Positions 51,566 through 60,837 of a stretch of DNA of 64,000 nt are shown here, piece after piece. Positions within the stretch are counted from its first letter, which is position 1. Every line of letters starts with the position of its first letter. The notes under the pieces are model-generated. The model was not told the origin of the DNA and searched no databases. It saw only the letters and a list, made by a program, of their open reading frames with translations. This DNA comes from Psychromicrobium silvestre. Its GTDB lineage: Bacteria > Actinomycetota > Actinomycetes > Actinomycetales > Micrococcaceae. Location of the stretch: assembly GCF_013408295.1 (NCBI RefSeq), contig NZ_JACBYQ010000002.1, positions 1-64,000 of the forward strand, read 5' to 3'. Position numbers and translations under genes: made by a program.

Positions 51566-52873
51566 TTAGCGCAGTCCGTGGCTGTGTGCCAGAGCAATTG
51601 CTTCGGTGCGGGATCCGACGTCGAGCTTCCTGAATAGATTCCGCACGTGGAACTTGACCGTGTTCTCACTAATACCCAGAGTTGAAGCAATCGTCCGGTT
51701 ACGCTGCCCAGCGGCAAGATGCTGAAGAACCTCAAGTTCCCGCCCACCTAAATTCCAGCCAGCAACATCCCCGGCTAAGGGAGCAGGCGGGTCCAGCGGA
51801 AGTGTCACGAAAACATCCGCACCCCAATTCGGCATCACCTCAATCTGTAAATGCCCCGCCAGCGCCTGAACCCGACGGTCCAATCGAATAATGTTCGGCG
51901 CATCAGGAGCGAGTGCACCACGCCCATCGTCACGAACATTGATCAGCAAATTCTCGCCGTCACAGTCCCACTGGGTCCGAACCCTACTCACCTCAGGCTG
52001 CTCAATCATTGCTAGCAAAAGTCCCCGAACAATAGCCCGCGCCGCATGAGCAACCTCCCCCGGCAAATCCCTACCATTCCGCGGTGGTTCAATGAACTCA
52101 ACCTCAATGCCGCTAAAACGAGTGAGCGGTCGAAGATCCTCCCGCAAACGCTCGAAAGCGGTAGCAACAGGCTCTTTCACCAAATCATTCGTACGATCGC
52201 TAAGGGTGCGAAGCCTGACCAAAGCCTTAGCCGTAAGATCAGTAACCGCCGCACGCACCGCCGCATCATCCAAAGCGGATGAATGCAAAGCAGCCAAAAG
52301 AGTTTCCAAGGTCGTGGAGTGCAAATCGGTCAGCTCCGCGGTCACCCGGACGCGCTCAGCCGAAGCCGCTCGAGATTCCAATAAATACGACGGCGGCGCA
52401 TCAGCCACTTTCTCCCGAATCCGCCGGGCAGCAATACCCCACAAATACCTCACCAGATCCAAGCCAGCCTCGTCCTCCTGGCCAAAGGGCTGAGGGTCAG
52501 TCAGCACCAAAAGCGCCTGGCTAGGAGCATGTTTCAGAGCCAATACCGGACGGAGCGGACCCGCGATCTCGGCCTCCCCGAACCAGGGCTCTTCCTCCGA
52601 AAGAGTCGCTCGAAGCGCGTCAAGCTCCGCAATGGAAACCCGGGCAATAATCTCCTCATCGCCCGCCTTCTTCTGCGGCCGCCCCGTGCAATCTTCGGTG
52701 AAAATAACCAACGCACTGCTTCGCACATAAGGGAACGTCGCATCACGTAATCGCTCGGCTATCTGGCTCAAAGGCGCATCAGCCAACGCCTCCACCGCCC
52801 GCAAAAGGGGCCAAGGCACCTCCAAAAGAGACGCACTGGACTTCTTCAAAGACTGACTGGTTACTGCACTCAT
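51566..52873 (-). CDS. LuxR-type regulator with degenerate histidine-kinase core, likely controls the RuMP cluster
   Basis: 435 residues from ATG 52873. N-terminal GAF-like part (about 10-160). Residues about 168-365 look like a sensor kinase core, but the phospho-acceptor position in the AELTD box holds Thr182 in place of His, and the N box of the ATPase domain is not recognisable while DDGRG (315-319) remains. The C-terminal LuxR helix-turn-helix is RELEVLQHLAAGQRNRTIAS then LGISENTVKFHVRNLFRKLD (378-418). No receiver domain. A TACACT -10-like box is 7 bp before the ATG, so the mRNA may be leaderless. It is divergent from hxlB. Kinase activity is unlikely; ligand sensing is inferred. Confidence 0.85.
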   Translation of the reverse strand: MSAVTSQSLKKSSASLLEVPWPLLRAVEALADAPLSQIAERLRDATFPYVRSSALVIFTEDCTGRPQKKAGDEEIIARVSIAELDALRATLSEEEPWFGEAEIAGPLRPVLALKHAPSQALLVLTDPQPFGQEDEAGLDLVRYLWGIAARRIREKVADAPPSYLLESRAASAERVRVTAELTDLHSTTLETLLAALHSSALDDAAVRAAVTDLTAKALVRLRTLSDRTNDLVKEPVATAFERLREDLRPLTRFSGIEVEFIEPPRNGRDLPGEVAHAARAIVRGLLLAMIEQPEVSRVRTQWDCDGENLLINVRDDGRGALAPDAPNIIRLDRRVQALAGHLQIEVMPNWGADVFVTLPLDPPAPLAGDVAGWNLGGRELEVLQHLAAGQRNRTIASTLGISENTVKFHVRNLFRKLDVGSRTEAIALAHSHGLR

Positions 52874-52911
52874 GCCGAAAGTGTACCCGCAGCAAAACAA
52901 CCCACCCAATC

Positions 52912-53035
52912 CTTAAGGGTAGGAAGAACCATCAGAAAATAGCGTTACCCCTACCCCTTCGATCCGAAAGGATAAATATCAACCAGAAAATATTCCAACG
53001 GCCACCCCGGCCAGCACCCAACGAAAGGAACAACC
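52912..53035 (+). promoter_or_regulatory. RuMP promoter region 1 (hxlB), duplicated sequence
   Basis: 124 bp ending at the hxlB GTG. Holds CTTAAGGGTAG and, inverted to it, GCGTTACCCCTACCCC (52942-52957), then a -10-like GATAAATAT at 52971-52979 without a good -35 box, which fits activator dependence. About 95% identical to 55939-56064. The stem-like AAGGGTAG / CTACCCCTT halves are 28 bp apart. Confidence 0.75.
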
Positions 53036-53623
53036 GTGAATCCAACAATTACGGTGAACAGTATTCGAGACGACTATGTCCGCAATCTGTCTCTCGTCAG
53101 GGACGAGATCGCGGACACGGCAGACAAAATCGACGAAAATCAGGTGGCTGCACTGGCGGTCCAACTTGGCCAGCCGGGTCGGCTGTTCGTTGCGGGAGCT
53201 GGCCGGAGCGGGCTGGTCCTGCGGATGGCTGCGATGCGGCTGATGCACCTGGGGATGACCGTACACATCGCCGGTGACACCACAACCCCCGCTATCGGAC
53301 CCGGCGACCTGCTCTTGGTGGCTTCCGGATCTGGAACGACCTCGGGAGTGGTCAAGTCAGCGGAGACCGCAGCGAAGGTCGGAGCGCGCGTTGCCGCGTT
53401 TACCACCAACCCGGATTCGCCGCTCGCGGCACTTGCCGATTCGCTAGTGATCATCCCCGCTGCACAGAAGACAGACCACGGATCCAATGTTTCCCGGCAA
53501 TACGCCGGATCCCTGTTCGAACAAGTGCTGTTCGTCGCCACCGAGGCCCTATTCCAGACGCTGTGGGGGAACTCCGATGAACCCGCCGAAGAGCTCTGGC
53601 TCCGGCACGCCAACCTCGAGTAA
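53036..53623 (+). CDS. hxlB: 6-phospho-3-hexuloisomerase
   Basis: 195 residues from GTG 53036, with AAAGGAA upstream. Single SIS domain: GRLFVAGAGRSGLVLRMAAM with MRLMHLGMTVHIAGDTTTPA, and the phosphate loop VASGSGTTSGV. Isomerises hexulose 6-phosphate to fructose 6-phosphate, the second step of the ribulose monophosphate pathway. First gene of the RuMP operon, 70 bp before hxlA. Confidence 0.93.
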   Translation: MNPTITVNSIRDDYVRNLSLVRDEIADTADKIDENQVAALAVQLGQPGRLFVAGAGRSGLVLRMAAMRLMHLGMTVHIAGDTTTPAIGPGDLLLVASGSGTTSGVVKSAETAAKVGARVAAFTTNPDSPLAALADSLVIIPAAQKTDHGSNVSRQYAGSLFEQVLFVATEALFQTLWGNSDEPAEELWLRHANLE

Positions 53624-53693
53624 TCCGAGCTCGATTAATCAGAGCCTTCACTTTCCACATCAACCGCAGTTCCCTACAGAAAGAAAAAACATA

Positions 53694-54317
53694 ATGAAAC
53701 TCCAAGTAGCTATGGACCTCCTCACCGTCGAAGACGCGCTCAAATTGGCCGGTCAGGTCGCCGAATACGTCGATATCATCGAACTCGGCACCCCGCTGAT
53801 CAAGGCGGCTGGCCTCTCCGCCGTCACCGCCGTCAAGAATGCGCACCCGGACAAAATCGTCTTTGCCGACATGAAGACCATGGACGCCGGAGAACTTGAA
53901 GCGGACATTGCTTTCAAGGCTGGCGCGGACCTGGTTACCGTGCTCGGCACGGCCGATGACTCCACCATCGCAGGTGCGGTCAAGGCTGCCCAGGCTCACA
54001 ACAAGGGCATCGTGGTTGACCTCATCGGTGTGGCTGATAAGGCCACCCGGGCCAAGGAAGCCCGTGCGCTGGGCGCAAAGTTCGTCGAGATGCATGCTGG
54101 CCTTGACGAGCAGGCTCAGCCCGGCTTCGATTTGAAGGGATTGCTCAGCGCCGGTGAGGCAGCTCGCGTTCCGTTCTCCGTAGCTGGTGGCGTGAACCGC
54201 AGCACCATCGAAGACGTACAGCGTGCAGGCGCGGACGTCGCCGTCGCCGGCGGTGCCATCTACGGTGCAGCCGACCCGGCTCAGGCCGCAAAGGAACTTC
54301 GCGACGCGATCGTCTAA
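53694..54317 (+). CDS. hxlA: 3-hexulose-6-phosphate synthase
   Basis: 207 residues. Orotidine-decarboxylase-like barrel with the synthase motifs: MKLQVAMDLLTVEDALKL, ELGTPLIKAAG, VFADMKTMDAGELEADIAF (catalytic Asp/Lys pair), GIVVDLIGV, FSVAGGVN. Condenses formaldehyde with ribulose 5-phosphate to hexulose 6-phosphate. Follows hxlB in the same unit; a strong hairpin comes 47 bp after the stop. Confidence 0.95.
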   Translation: MKLQVAMDLLTVEDALKLAGQVAEYVDIIELGTPLIKAAGLSAVTAVKNAHPDKIVFADMKTMDAGELEADIAFKAGADLVTVLGTADDSTIAGAVKAAQAHNKGIVVDLIGVADKATRAKEARALGAKFVEMHAGLDEQAQPGFDLKGLLSAGEAARVPFSVAGGVNRSTIEDVQRAGADVAVAGGAIYGAADPAQAAKELRDAIV

Positions 54318-54363
54318 GCTTCGCACCGCTTAGTCGCGGCGTCCTGCAACTTAGCAGTGCGCC

Positions 54364-54412
54364 AATTTCAGGACTGCAGCCCCCGTCACTCGGGGGTTGC
54401 AGTCCTGAAATT
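54364..54412 (+). terminator. Terminator hairpin after hxlA
   Basis: 22-bp stem with one G-T pair: AATTTCAGGACTGCAGCCCC (54364 on) against GGGGTTGCAGTCCTGAAATT (to 54412), 5-base loop, followed by TTTCTT. It could attenuate transcription into the small gene and opcA. Confidence 0.75.
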
Positions 54413-54538
54413 TCTTCCCAGCGTGCCTACAGAGGGACCGCCACACACACCAGCCAGTCCTGGAGTGGAGTGGACCGCCCTCCAGCACCGGGAAGGGTTG
54501 AACGGTGCCCGATTCCCCCCGAGAGGAAGTCCCTCATC

Positions 54539-54754
54539 ATGCAAACTGAGTCCATCGAACACCTGGAAGTTCTGATCACCGAACCGAGCCGGCGTCAAGA
54601 ACTGCTCGACAACGCGGAGGCTGAGCTCCGGCAAGTAGCAATGACTCAGCATTTGGCTGGCATCTTAATTACCCGCCATCATCCCGGCCGGTACACGATT
54701 TCGCTTAACGACTCAGTTCCCTTTGGGGAAACCCGCGAGCAGATACTCTCATGA
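54539..54754 (+). CDS. Small conserved-looking protein of unknown function in the RuMP operon
   Basis: 71 residues from ATG 54539, with GAGAGGAAG in front. Sequence begins MQTESIEHLEVLITEPSRRQ and has GILITRHHPGRYTISLND followed by SVPFGETREQIL. No signal peptide or membrane segment; helix-rich first half, then a short strand-rich basic part. I do not recognise the family. It is 50 bp before opcA; it could be an accessory or regulator of the pathway. Confidence 0.65.
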   Translation: MQTESIEHLEVLITEPSRRQELLDNAEAELRQVAMTQHLAGILITRHHPGRYTISLNDSVPFGETREQILS

Positions 54755-54804
54755 ACGCCGGTCGATGAACCACTCACTCGCGATGGAAGAATCTGGAAAA
54801 GGCA

Positions 54805-55797
54805 ATGATAGTAGAGCTACCCGGCACCACGACCACAAAAATCTCTAAAAAAATCGTCTCCCTGCGAGAGCGGGGCGGCGTGACCGCGCTAGGACGCGTG
54901 CTGAACCTGGTGATCATCACTCAGAAGGGGCAGGAAGAGGAAGCCATTACGGCAGCCAAGGACGCCAGCCAGGAACGCCCGGTCCGGATCATCGTACTCG
55001 TCGATGCTGGAGCGGAGGCTCCGAACCGGCTCGACGCTCAGATCCACGTTGGTGATGGCATCGGCGGCTCGGAAGTGATCGTGCTATACGGCTATGGCGA
55101 ACTTGCCGAGGAGAGCCTGTCGCTCGTCTCCGCGCTACTGCTACCTGACGCCCCGATTGTGGCCTGGTGGTCGCACCGGGCCCCAAAAAATGCTAGCGAG
55201 ACCTCCATCGGCCGCATCGCCCATCGGCGTATCACCGACTCAGCCAAGCAGGACGAACCCCAGACAGCTCTGAAGGTCATTCGGGACACCTACCGACCCG
55301 GCGATACTGACCTGGCTTGGACCAGGCTGACCAACTGGCGGATCCAGCTCGCCGCAGCTTTGGACCAGGTCGACGGCGCTCCAGTCACCGCCGTCACGAT
55401 CGAAGGAGCCTCCGAATCTCCCAGCGCGATCCTGCTCGCGGCATGGCTCACCCTGACTTTGGACGCCCCGGTCACCGTCGTCGAGGACCCTGCCGTTGCC
55501 GGAATTCGATGTGTTCGGCTGTCCCGAGCCTCCGGTGATATTCGACTCTATCGCCCTGGGCTTACCGTCGCCGAACTCACCCAGCCCGGCCAGCCCACCC
55601 AAAGCATCTCCTTGCCGCGCCGTACCTTGCTGGACTGTCTGACCGAAGAACTACGCCGTCTCGACCCCGACCGAGTCTTCGGCGAAACCGTTTGCAGCCT
55701 TGGTACTTCTAAAATGCATCCACAAATGCGGCTAACTCTGACTGGTAGAGCTGCGCCCAGAGGTGAGCGGGACAGTTTGCCACTGATCGCCAAATAG
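54805..55797 (+). CDS. opcA: Glucose-6-phosphate dehydrogenase assembly protein OpcA
   Basis: 330 residues matching OpcA: start MIVELPGTTTTKISKKIVSL, RVLNLVIITQKGQEEEAITA, VIVLYGYGELAEESLSLVSA, LLPDAPIVAWWSHRAPKN and a C-terminal DLDPDRVF-like RRLDPDRVFGET. In actinobacteria OpcA normally accompanies zwf and tunes glucose-6-phosphate dehydrogenase, but no zwf is in this window. Its presence in a RuMP unit may link formaldehyde use to NADPH formation. Confidence 0.9.
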   Translation: MIVELPGTTTTKISKKIVSLRERGGVTALGRVLNLVIITQKGQEEEAITAAKDASQERPVRIIVLVDAGAEAPNRLDAQIHVGDGIGGSEVIVLYGYGELAEESLSLVSALLLPDAPIVAWWSHRAPKNASETSIGRIAHRRITDSAKQDEPQTALKVIRDTYRPGDTDLAWTRLTNWRIQLAAALDQVDGAPVTAVTIEGASESPSAILLAAWLTLTLDAPVTVVEDPAVAGIRCVRLSRASGDIRLYRPGLTVAELTQPGQPTQSISLPRRTLLDCLTEELRRLDPDRVFGETVCSLGTSKMHPQMRLTLTGRAAPRGERDSLPLIAK

Positions 55798-55870
55798 GCG
55801 GATCAGAACCGCAATGGATCCGGTGTTGGTGTGGGTTGTTAGCGAACCCCATCTCCCCCGACCCAAATCA

Positions 55871-55937
55871 TTCCTCCGAAAGAGTAGTTCGAAGCACTTT
55901 TAGCTCTGAAATCTGACCAAAACACGCATCAGCCAAC
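55871..55937 (-). pseudogene. Remnant of the LuxR-type regulator gene beside the second promoter
   Basis: TTCCTCCGAAAGAGT... (55871-55912) aligns with the regulator coding sequence at about 52594-52635, about 80% identity over 42 bp. GCATCAGCCAAC (55926-55937) then matches 52772-52783 exactly, with the intervening part deleted. It abuts the duplicated promoter 55939-56064, so it looks like the leftover 5' part of a duplicated regulator gene. Confidence 0.7.
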
Positions 55938-55938
55938 T

Positions 55939-56064
55939 CTTAAGGGTAGTAAGAACCATCAGAAAATAGCGTTACCCCTACCCCTTCGATCCGAAAGGAT
56001 AAATACCAACCAGAAAATATCCCAACGGCCACCCCGGCCAACACCCCAAACGAGAGGAACAACC
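55939..56064 (+). promoter_or_regulatory. RuMP promoter region 2 (tkt), duplicated sequence
   Basis: 126 bp up to the tkt GTG; about 95% identical to 52912-53035, including GCGTTACCCCTACCCC at 55969-55984 and GATAAATAC at 55999-56007. The identity continues into the first codons (GTGAATCC). Confidence 0.8.
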
Positions 56065-58242
56065 GTGAATCCCACAAGTAATGCGACAGACACCTTGTCC
56101 GACGCGACAGGTTCAGCGGCTAGTCCCGAGTCAGGATCGCTCAGCTGGACATCCGAGGACCAACGGGCCGTGGACACCGTCCGGGTTTTGGCCGCGGACG
56201 CTGTTGAGAAAGTTGGCAACGGCCACCCGGGCACGGCCATGAGCCTTGCGCCAGCGGCCTACCTGCTTTTCCAAAAGGTGATGCGCCACGATCCGAAGAA
56301 TACGGATTGGATTGGCCGCGATCGCTTCATTCTCTCCCCGGGGCACAGCTCGCTAACGCTGTACATCCAGCTCTTCCTTTCCGGTTGCGGTTTGGAGCTC
56401 AGCGATTTGGAGGCTCTGCGCACCTGGGGTTCGCTGACACCGGGTCACCCGGAATACAAGCACACCAAGGGCGTGGAAATCACCACCGGCCCTTTGGGCC
56501 AGGGACTCGCCTCCTCGGTAGGCTTCGCTTATTCGCAGCGCCGGATGCGCGGGCTCATGGACCCCGATGCCGCTCCTGGCAGCAGCCCCTTCGACCACAC
56601 CATCTGGGTCATCGCTTCCGACGGCGACATCCAGGAAGGCGTCACAGCCGAGGCTTCCTCCCTGGCTGGACACCAGGAACTGGGTAATCTCGTGGTGGTC
56701 TATGACGAGAACCACATCTCCATCGAGGATGACACCGACATCGCCTTCACCGAAGACGTGCTCAAGCGTTACGAGTCCTACGGCTGGCATACCCAGCGGG
56801 TGGACTGGACCGAGACAGGCGAATACGTCGAAAACGTACAGGACCTGCACTCCGCGCTGCTGGCTGCGAAGGCCGAAACCTCCAAACCCTCGATCATCTC
56901 GCTACGCACCATCATTGGCTACCCGTCGCCGAAGAAACAGAACACCGGCGCCATCCACGGATCCGCCCTGGGTGCCGCCGAAGTTGCAGCCCTGAAGACC
57001 GAGCTTGGTTTCGACCCGGAGAAGAACTTCGACGTCGAGCCCGCCATCCTGGCCCATACCCGCAAAGTCGTCGCCCGTGGAGCGGAAGCCCATGCAGAGT
57101 GGAATGCCGACTTCGAAGCCTGGAAATCCGCCAACCCCGAGAACGCAGCTCTGCTGGAGCGGATCGAGAAGAAGGAACTTCCGGCAGGCTGGGAAAGCAA
57201 CCTCCCCGTTTTCGAAGCGGGCAAGGATGTCGCCACCCGAGCAGCTTCCGGCAAGGTCCTCAACAGCCTCGGCGGTGTTCTGCCCGAGCTTTGGGGCGGT
57301 TCCTGCGACCTCGCTGGCTCCAACAACACAACAATCGACGGATACGGGTCGTTTGTGCCGGCTTCTAAGCAGACCGACACTTGGTCTGGCAGCCCCTACG
57401 GCCGAGTACTTCACTTCGGCATCCGGGAGCACGCCGCCGCCTCAATCGTCAACGGTATCCACCTGGGTGGTCCCACCCGCGCCTTCTCGGGTACCTTCTT
57501 GATCTTCAGCGACTATCAGCGCCCGGCCATCCGACTATCCGCCTTGATGGGGGTGCCGTCCATCTATGTGTGGTCACACGACTCCATCGGCCTCGGCGAG
57601 GACGGCCCCACCCACCAACCGGTGGAGCAACTCGCCACGCTGCGTGCCATTCCGGGTCTTGATGTGGTGCGTCCGGCCGACGCCAACGAGGTCTCCGCTT
57701 CCTGGAAGAAGATCCTGGAAACGAAGGATAACCCGGCAGGCATCATACTGACCCGCCAGAACGTCCCCACCTTTGCCCGGGGCACCGGTCCGGCGACGGC
57801 GGCTGAATTTGGTTCTGCCGACGGCGTAGCCAAGGGCGGGTATGTCCTGGCCGAGGCTACCGCTATTGGTGCCGTCACCACCGCTCAGGTAATCCTGATC
57901 GCCACCGGTTCTGAGGTTCAGTTGGCCATCGAAGCCCGTGAGGCGCTCCAGGCTGAAGGCATCGCCACGCGCGTGGTTTCCATGCCTTGTGTCGAGTGGT
58001 TCCGTGCCCAGCCTGCTGAGTACCGTGAGCAGGTGCTACCCGCAGCCGTCAAGGCTCGCGTCTCCGTCGAAGCAGGCCTGTCCCTGGGCTGGAAGGAATT
58101 TGTTGGCGACGCCGGCCGGTCCGTCAGCCTGGAGCACTTTGGTGCCTCCGCAGATTACAAGCGCCTTTTCCAGGAGTTTGGCATCACGGCGGATGCCGTC
58201 GTTGCTGCCGCAAAGGACTCCCGCATCGCGGCAGCCAACTAA
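56065..58242 (+). CDS. tkt: Transketolase
   Basis: 725 residues from GTG 56065. Thiamine diphosphate enzyme: [20 protein letters not shown] (His54), [37 protein letters not shown] and the C-terminal half beginning near residue 430 with [15 protein letters not shown]. Transfers two-carbon units between sugar phosphates. In this operon it regenerates xylulose and erythrose or ribose phosphates for the RuMP acceptor. A normal core tkt may exist elsewhere. Confidence 0.95.
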   Translation: MNPTSNATDTLSDATGSAASPESGSLSWTSEDQRAVDTVRVLAADAVEKVGNGHPGTAMSLAPAAYLLFQKVMRHDPKNTDWIGRDRFILSPGHSSLTLYIQLFLSGCGLELSDLEALRTWGSLTPGHPEYKHTKGVEITTGPLGQGLASSVGFAYSQRRMRGLMDPDAAPGSSPFDHTIWVIASDGDIQEGVTAEASSLAGHQELGNLVVVYDENHISIEDDTDIAFTEDVLKRYESYGWHTQRVDWTETGEYVENVQDLHSALLAAKAETSKPSIISLRTIIGYPSPKKQNTGAIHGSALGAAEVAALKTELGFDPEKNFDVEPAILAHTRKVVARGAEAHAEWNADFEAWKSANPENAALLERIEKKELPAGWESNLPVFEAGKDVATRAASGKVLNSLGGVLPELWGGSCDLAGSNNTTIDGYGSFVPASKQTDTWSGSPYGRVLHFGIREHAAASIVNGIHLGGPTRAFSGTFLIFSDYQRPAIRLSALMGVPSIYVWSHDSIGLGEDGPTHQPVEQLATLRAIPGLDVVRPADANEVSASWKKILETKDNPAGIILTRQNVPTFARGTGPATAAEFGSADGVAKGGYVLAEATAIGAVTTAQVILIATGSEVQLAIEAREALQAEGIATRVVSMPCVEWFRAQPAEYREQVLPAAVKARVSVEAGLSLGWKEFVGDAGRSVSLEHFGASADYKRLFQEFGITADAVVAAAKDSRIAAAN

Positions 58243-58273
58243 CCTCAACTACTTGAAGGAAGCAACAGAAGCC

Positions 58274-59395
58274 ATGACCAACGCAACTCCCACTTCTCTC
58301 CTTTCCGATGCAGGTGTGTCCATCTGGTTGGATGACCTCTCCCGCGAACGACTCTCCAGCGGCAGCCTGCAGAAACTCATCGACGAAAAGAACGTCGTCG
58401 GTGTGACAACCAACCCGTCCATCTTCCAAGCCGCGATCACCTCTGGGACGGACTACGACGCCAAGATCGCTGAGCTTGCGGCTCAGGGGGCCAGCGTCGA
58501 AGAGACTATCTTCGAGATCACCACGACAGACGTGGCCGACGCTTGCGATCTCTTCTCCCCGATTTTCGCGGCTACCAAGGGAATCGATGGCCGGGTCTCC
58601 ATCGAAGTTGACCCCCGCCTGGCTTGGGACACCGAGGGCACAATCGCCGAAGCCAAGGAACTCTTCAAGAAGGTTAACAAAGAGAACGTTCTGATCAAGA
58701 TCCCCGCAACACTAGAGGGATTGGACGCGATAACGGCTACCCTTGCCGCCGGAATCAGCGTCAATGTGACTCTGATCTTCTCCTTGGCGCGATACCGCGC
58801 GGTCATCAATGCCTTCCAGGCGGGCTTGAAACTGGCCAAGGAAAACGGCCACGATCTCTCCACGATCCATTCGGTGGCATCGTTCTTCGTTTCCCGCGTG
58901 GATACTGAGATCGATAAGCGCCTCGATGCCATTGGCACCGAGGATGCTAAAGCGCTCAAGGGTTTGGCCGGGGTGGCTAACGCCCGCCTCGCCTACCAAG
59001 TCTACGAAGAACTCTTCTCCACCGAGCGTTGGGCCGTTTTGGCAGAAGCCGGCGCACTGCCACAACGTCCGTTGTGGGCTTCGACGGGGGTCAAGGACCC
59101 GGCATATCCCGACACCTTATATGTCACGGGCCTTGCGGCTGCCAATGTGGTCAACACCATGCCGGAAAAGACCCTCGACGCCACATTCGATCACGGCGTT
59201 GTCACTGGTGACACCATCTCCAGAACCTATGCGGAGTCCATGCTCACGCTGCACCGGCTTGAGCGCCTGGGCGTCTCCTACAACGACGTCGTCGCGCTCC
59301 TTGAAGCCGAAGGCTTGGAGAAATTCGTGGCTAGTTGGCACGAGCTTTTGGCCGATATCGAAACGGCCCTTGCCACCGCCCGGAAAGCATCCTAA
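58274..59395 (+). CDS. tal: Transaldolase
   Basis: 373 residues from ATG 58274, 31 bp after tkt. Actinobacterial class: [51 protein letters not shown] (Schiff-base lysine in IKIPAT), [16 protein letters not shown]. Exchanges three-carbon units between fructose 6-phosphate and erythrose 4-phosphate. Together with tkt this is the transaldolase variant of RuMP regeneration. Confidence 0.95.
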   Translation: MTNATPTSLLSDAGVSIWLDDLSRERLSSGSLQKLIDEKNVVGVTTNPSIFQAAITSGTDYDAKIAELAAQGASVEETIFEITTTDVADACDLFSPIFAATKGIDGRVSIEVDPRLAWDTEGTIAEAKELFKKVNKENVLIKIPATLEGLDAITATLAAGISVNVTLIFSLARYRAVINAFQAGLKLAKENGHDLSTIHSVASFFVSRVDTEIDKRLDAIGTEDAKALKGLAGVANARLAYQVYEELFSTERWAVLAEAGALPQRPLWASTGVKDPAYPDTLYVTGLAAANVVNTMPEKTLDATFDHGVVTGDTISRTYAESMLTLHRLERLGVSYNDVVALLEAEGLEKFVASWHELLADIETALATARKAS

Positions 59396-59540
59396 CCCGC
59401 TGAGCACACAGGTTCAGCGGATCAATCTCGGGTTATCCCGAGGCCGGATTGAAATCCGCACCGTCTCGGATGGGTGGAGACCTTGAGTCCCACCCATCCG
59501 GATACCAAGATCAGCAAGCCGCTACTGAAAGGCCGATCCA

Positions 59541-60218
59541 ATGCCCTCTCTACCTCTGCAGTGTTGCATTAGCCCCAGCATCCTTTCCGCCGACTTCGTT
59601 AACCTCGAGGCGGAGCTAGCCCGCATCAGCAATGCCGATGCCGTGCATGTGGACGTTATGGACAACCACTTCGTACCTAATCTGACCATCGGCTTGCCTG
59701 TTGTGGAACGGATCCAAGCGGTCAGTCCGGTGCCTTTGGATGCGCATCTGATGATTGCCGAGGTCGATCGGTGGGCACCACAGTACGCCGACGCTGGCTT
59801 GGATTCCGTAACGTTCCATGTCGAAGCATCCAACGCACCCATCAAGCTTGCCCGGGAACTGCGTGCCAGGGGCGCGAAGGCCGGGATGGCCCTACGTCCG
59901 GCGACGCCCGTCGAGCCGTACCTAGATATGCTCACGGAATTAGACATGCTACTGATCATGACGGTGGAGCCGGGTTTCGGCGGGCAGGCGTTCATTGACG
60001 TGATGTTGCCCAAGATCCGCCGAGCCCGAGCCGCCGTCGAGGGAAGCGGCGCCAATCTTGCCATTCAGGTTGACGGCGGCATCACGGAGGAAACCATTAC
60101 GCGTGCGGCCGAGGCCGGCGCCAACATTTTCGTGGCGGGCTCGGCCGTCTACGGCAAGCCGTCCCCGGCCGAAGCCATCGATGCGCTCCGGGCCAAGGGA
60201 CAGCTCGCTTTCGGCTAG
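59541..60218 (+). CDS. rpe: Ribulose-phosphate 3-epimerase
   Basis: 225 residues. Epimerase signature: [72 protein letters not shown]. Metal-dependent interconversion of ribulose and xylulose 5-phosphate. The 146 bp before it hold no gene, only the end of transaldolase and a ribosome-binding site. Confidence 0.95.
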   Translation: MPSLPLQCCISPSILSADFVNLEAELARISNADAVHVDVMDNHFVPNLTIGLPVVERIQAVSPVPLDAHLMIAEVDRWAPQYADAGLDSVTFHVEASNAPIKLARELRARGAKAGMALRPATPVEPYLDMLTELDMLLIMTVEPGFGGQAFIDVMLPKIRRARAAVEGSGANLAIQVDGGITEETITRAAEAGANIFVAGSAVYGKPSPAEAIDALRAKGQLAFG

Positions 60219-60293
60219 CTAGCGAACCGAGCGCTTAGGCACTTTCGGCTGCCAACGATACACATCCACACCACTAGATTTGAAGGGCCAATC

Positions 60294-60767
60294 ATGCGCA
60301 TTCACATTGCAACCGATCATGCCGGCATGGAGCTCAGCGCTCACCTGATCACGGTTTTGTCCGCTAAGGGTTATGAAATGATCGACCACGGACCACAGGC
60401 TTATGACGCCGAGGATGATTATCCGTCTTTCTGCATCAGTGCGGCTCTGGCGGTGGTGGCAGACCGGGCCGCCGGGGTGAATGCCTTAGGGATTGTGTTG
60501 GGTGGTTCCGGCAACGGCGAACAAATCTCCGCGAACAAGGTCAGGGGCGTTCGCGCGGCCTTGGTGTGGAATCTCGAAACGGCCAGGCTCGCCCGGGAAC
60601 ACAACGACGCCAATGTGGTGGCCGTGGGCGGACGTCAACACAGCGTTGAAGAGGCTACCGAACTTATTGAGGAATTCCTGACCGAGCCCTTCAGCAACGC
60701 CGAGCGCCACGTGCGCCGCATCGACAAGATTGCCATCTACGAGGCTACGGGCGAAGTCCCGGCATAG
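60294..60767 (+). CDS. rpiB: Ribose-5-phosphate isomerase B
   Basis: 157 residues, normal for RpiB. HIATDHAGMELSAHLI at the start, YPSFC with the His/Asp-region of the active site, GIVLGGSGNGEQISANKVRG with the actinobacterial Glu in place of the Cys base, and AREHNDANVVAVGGRQHSVE. Interconverts ribose and ribulose 5-phosphate, giving the formaldehyde acceptor. Starts 75 bp after rpe. Confidence 0.94.
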   Translation: MRIHIATDHAGMELSAHLITVLSAKGYEMIDHGPQAYDAEDDYPSFCISAALAVVADRAAGVNALGIVLGGSGNGEQISANKVRGVRAALVWNLETARLAREHNDANVVAVGGRQHSVEEATELIEEFLTEPFSNAERHVRRIDKIAIYEATGEVPA

Positions 60768-60837
60768 CCCGAAACCTCAACACCTGCTGGAGCTCAACGC
60801 CGAAGCACCTGTACACGAAACTAAGCAAGGAGTTTGT

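Noticed and set aside
51255-51569. 104-codon open frame between the ABC operon and the LuxR-type gene
   Set aside because: No ribosome-binding site, unusual composition, no recognisable motif; treated as intergenic with the LacI-type operator.
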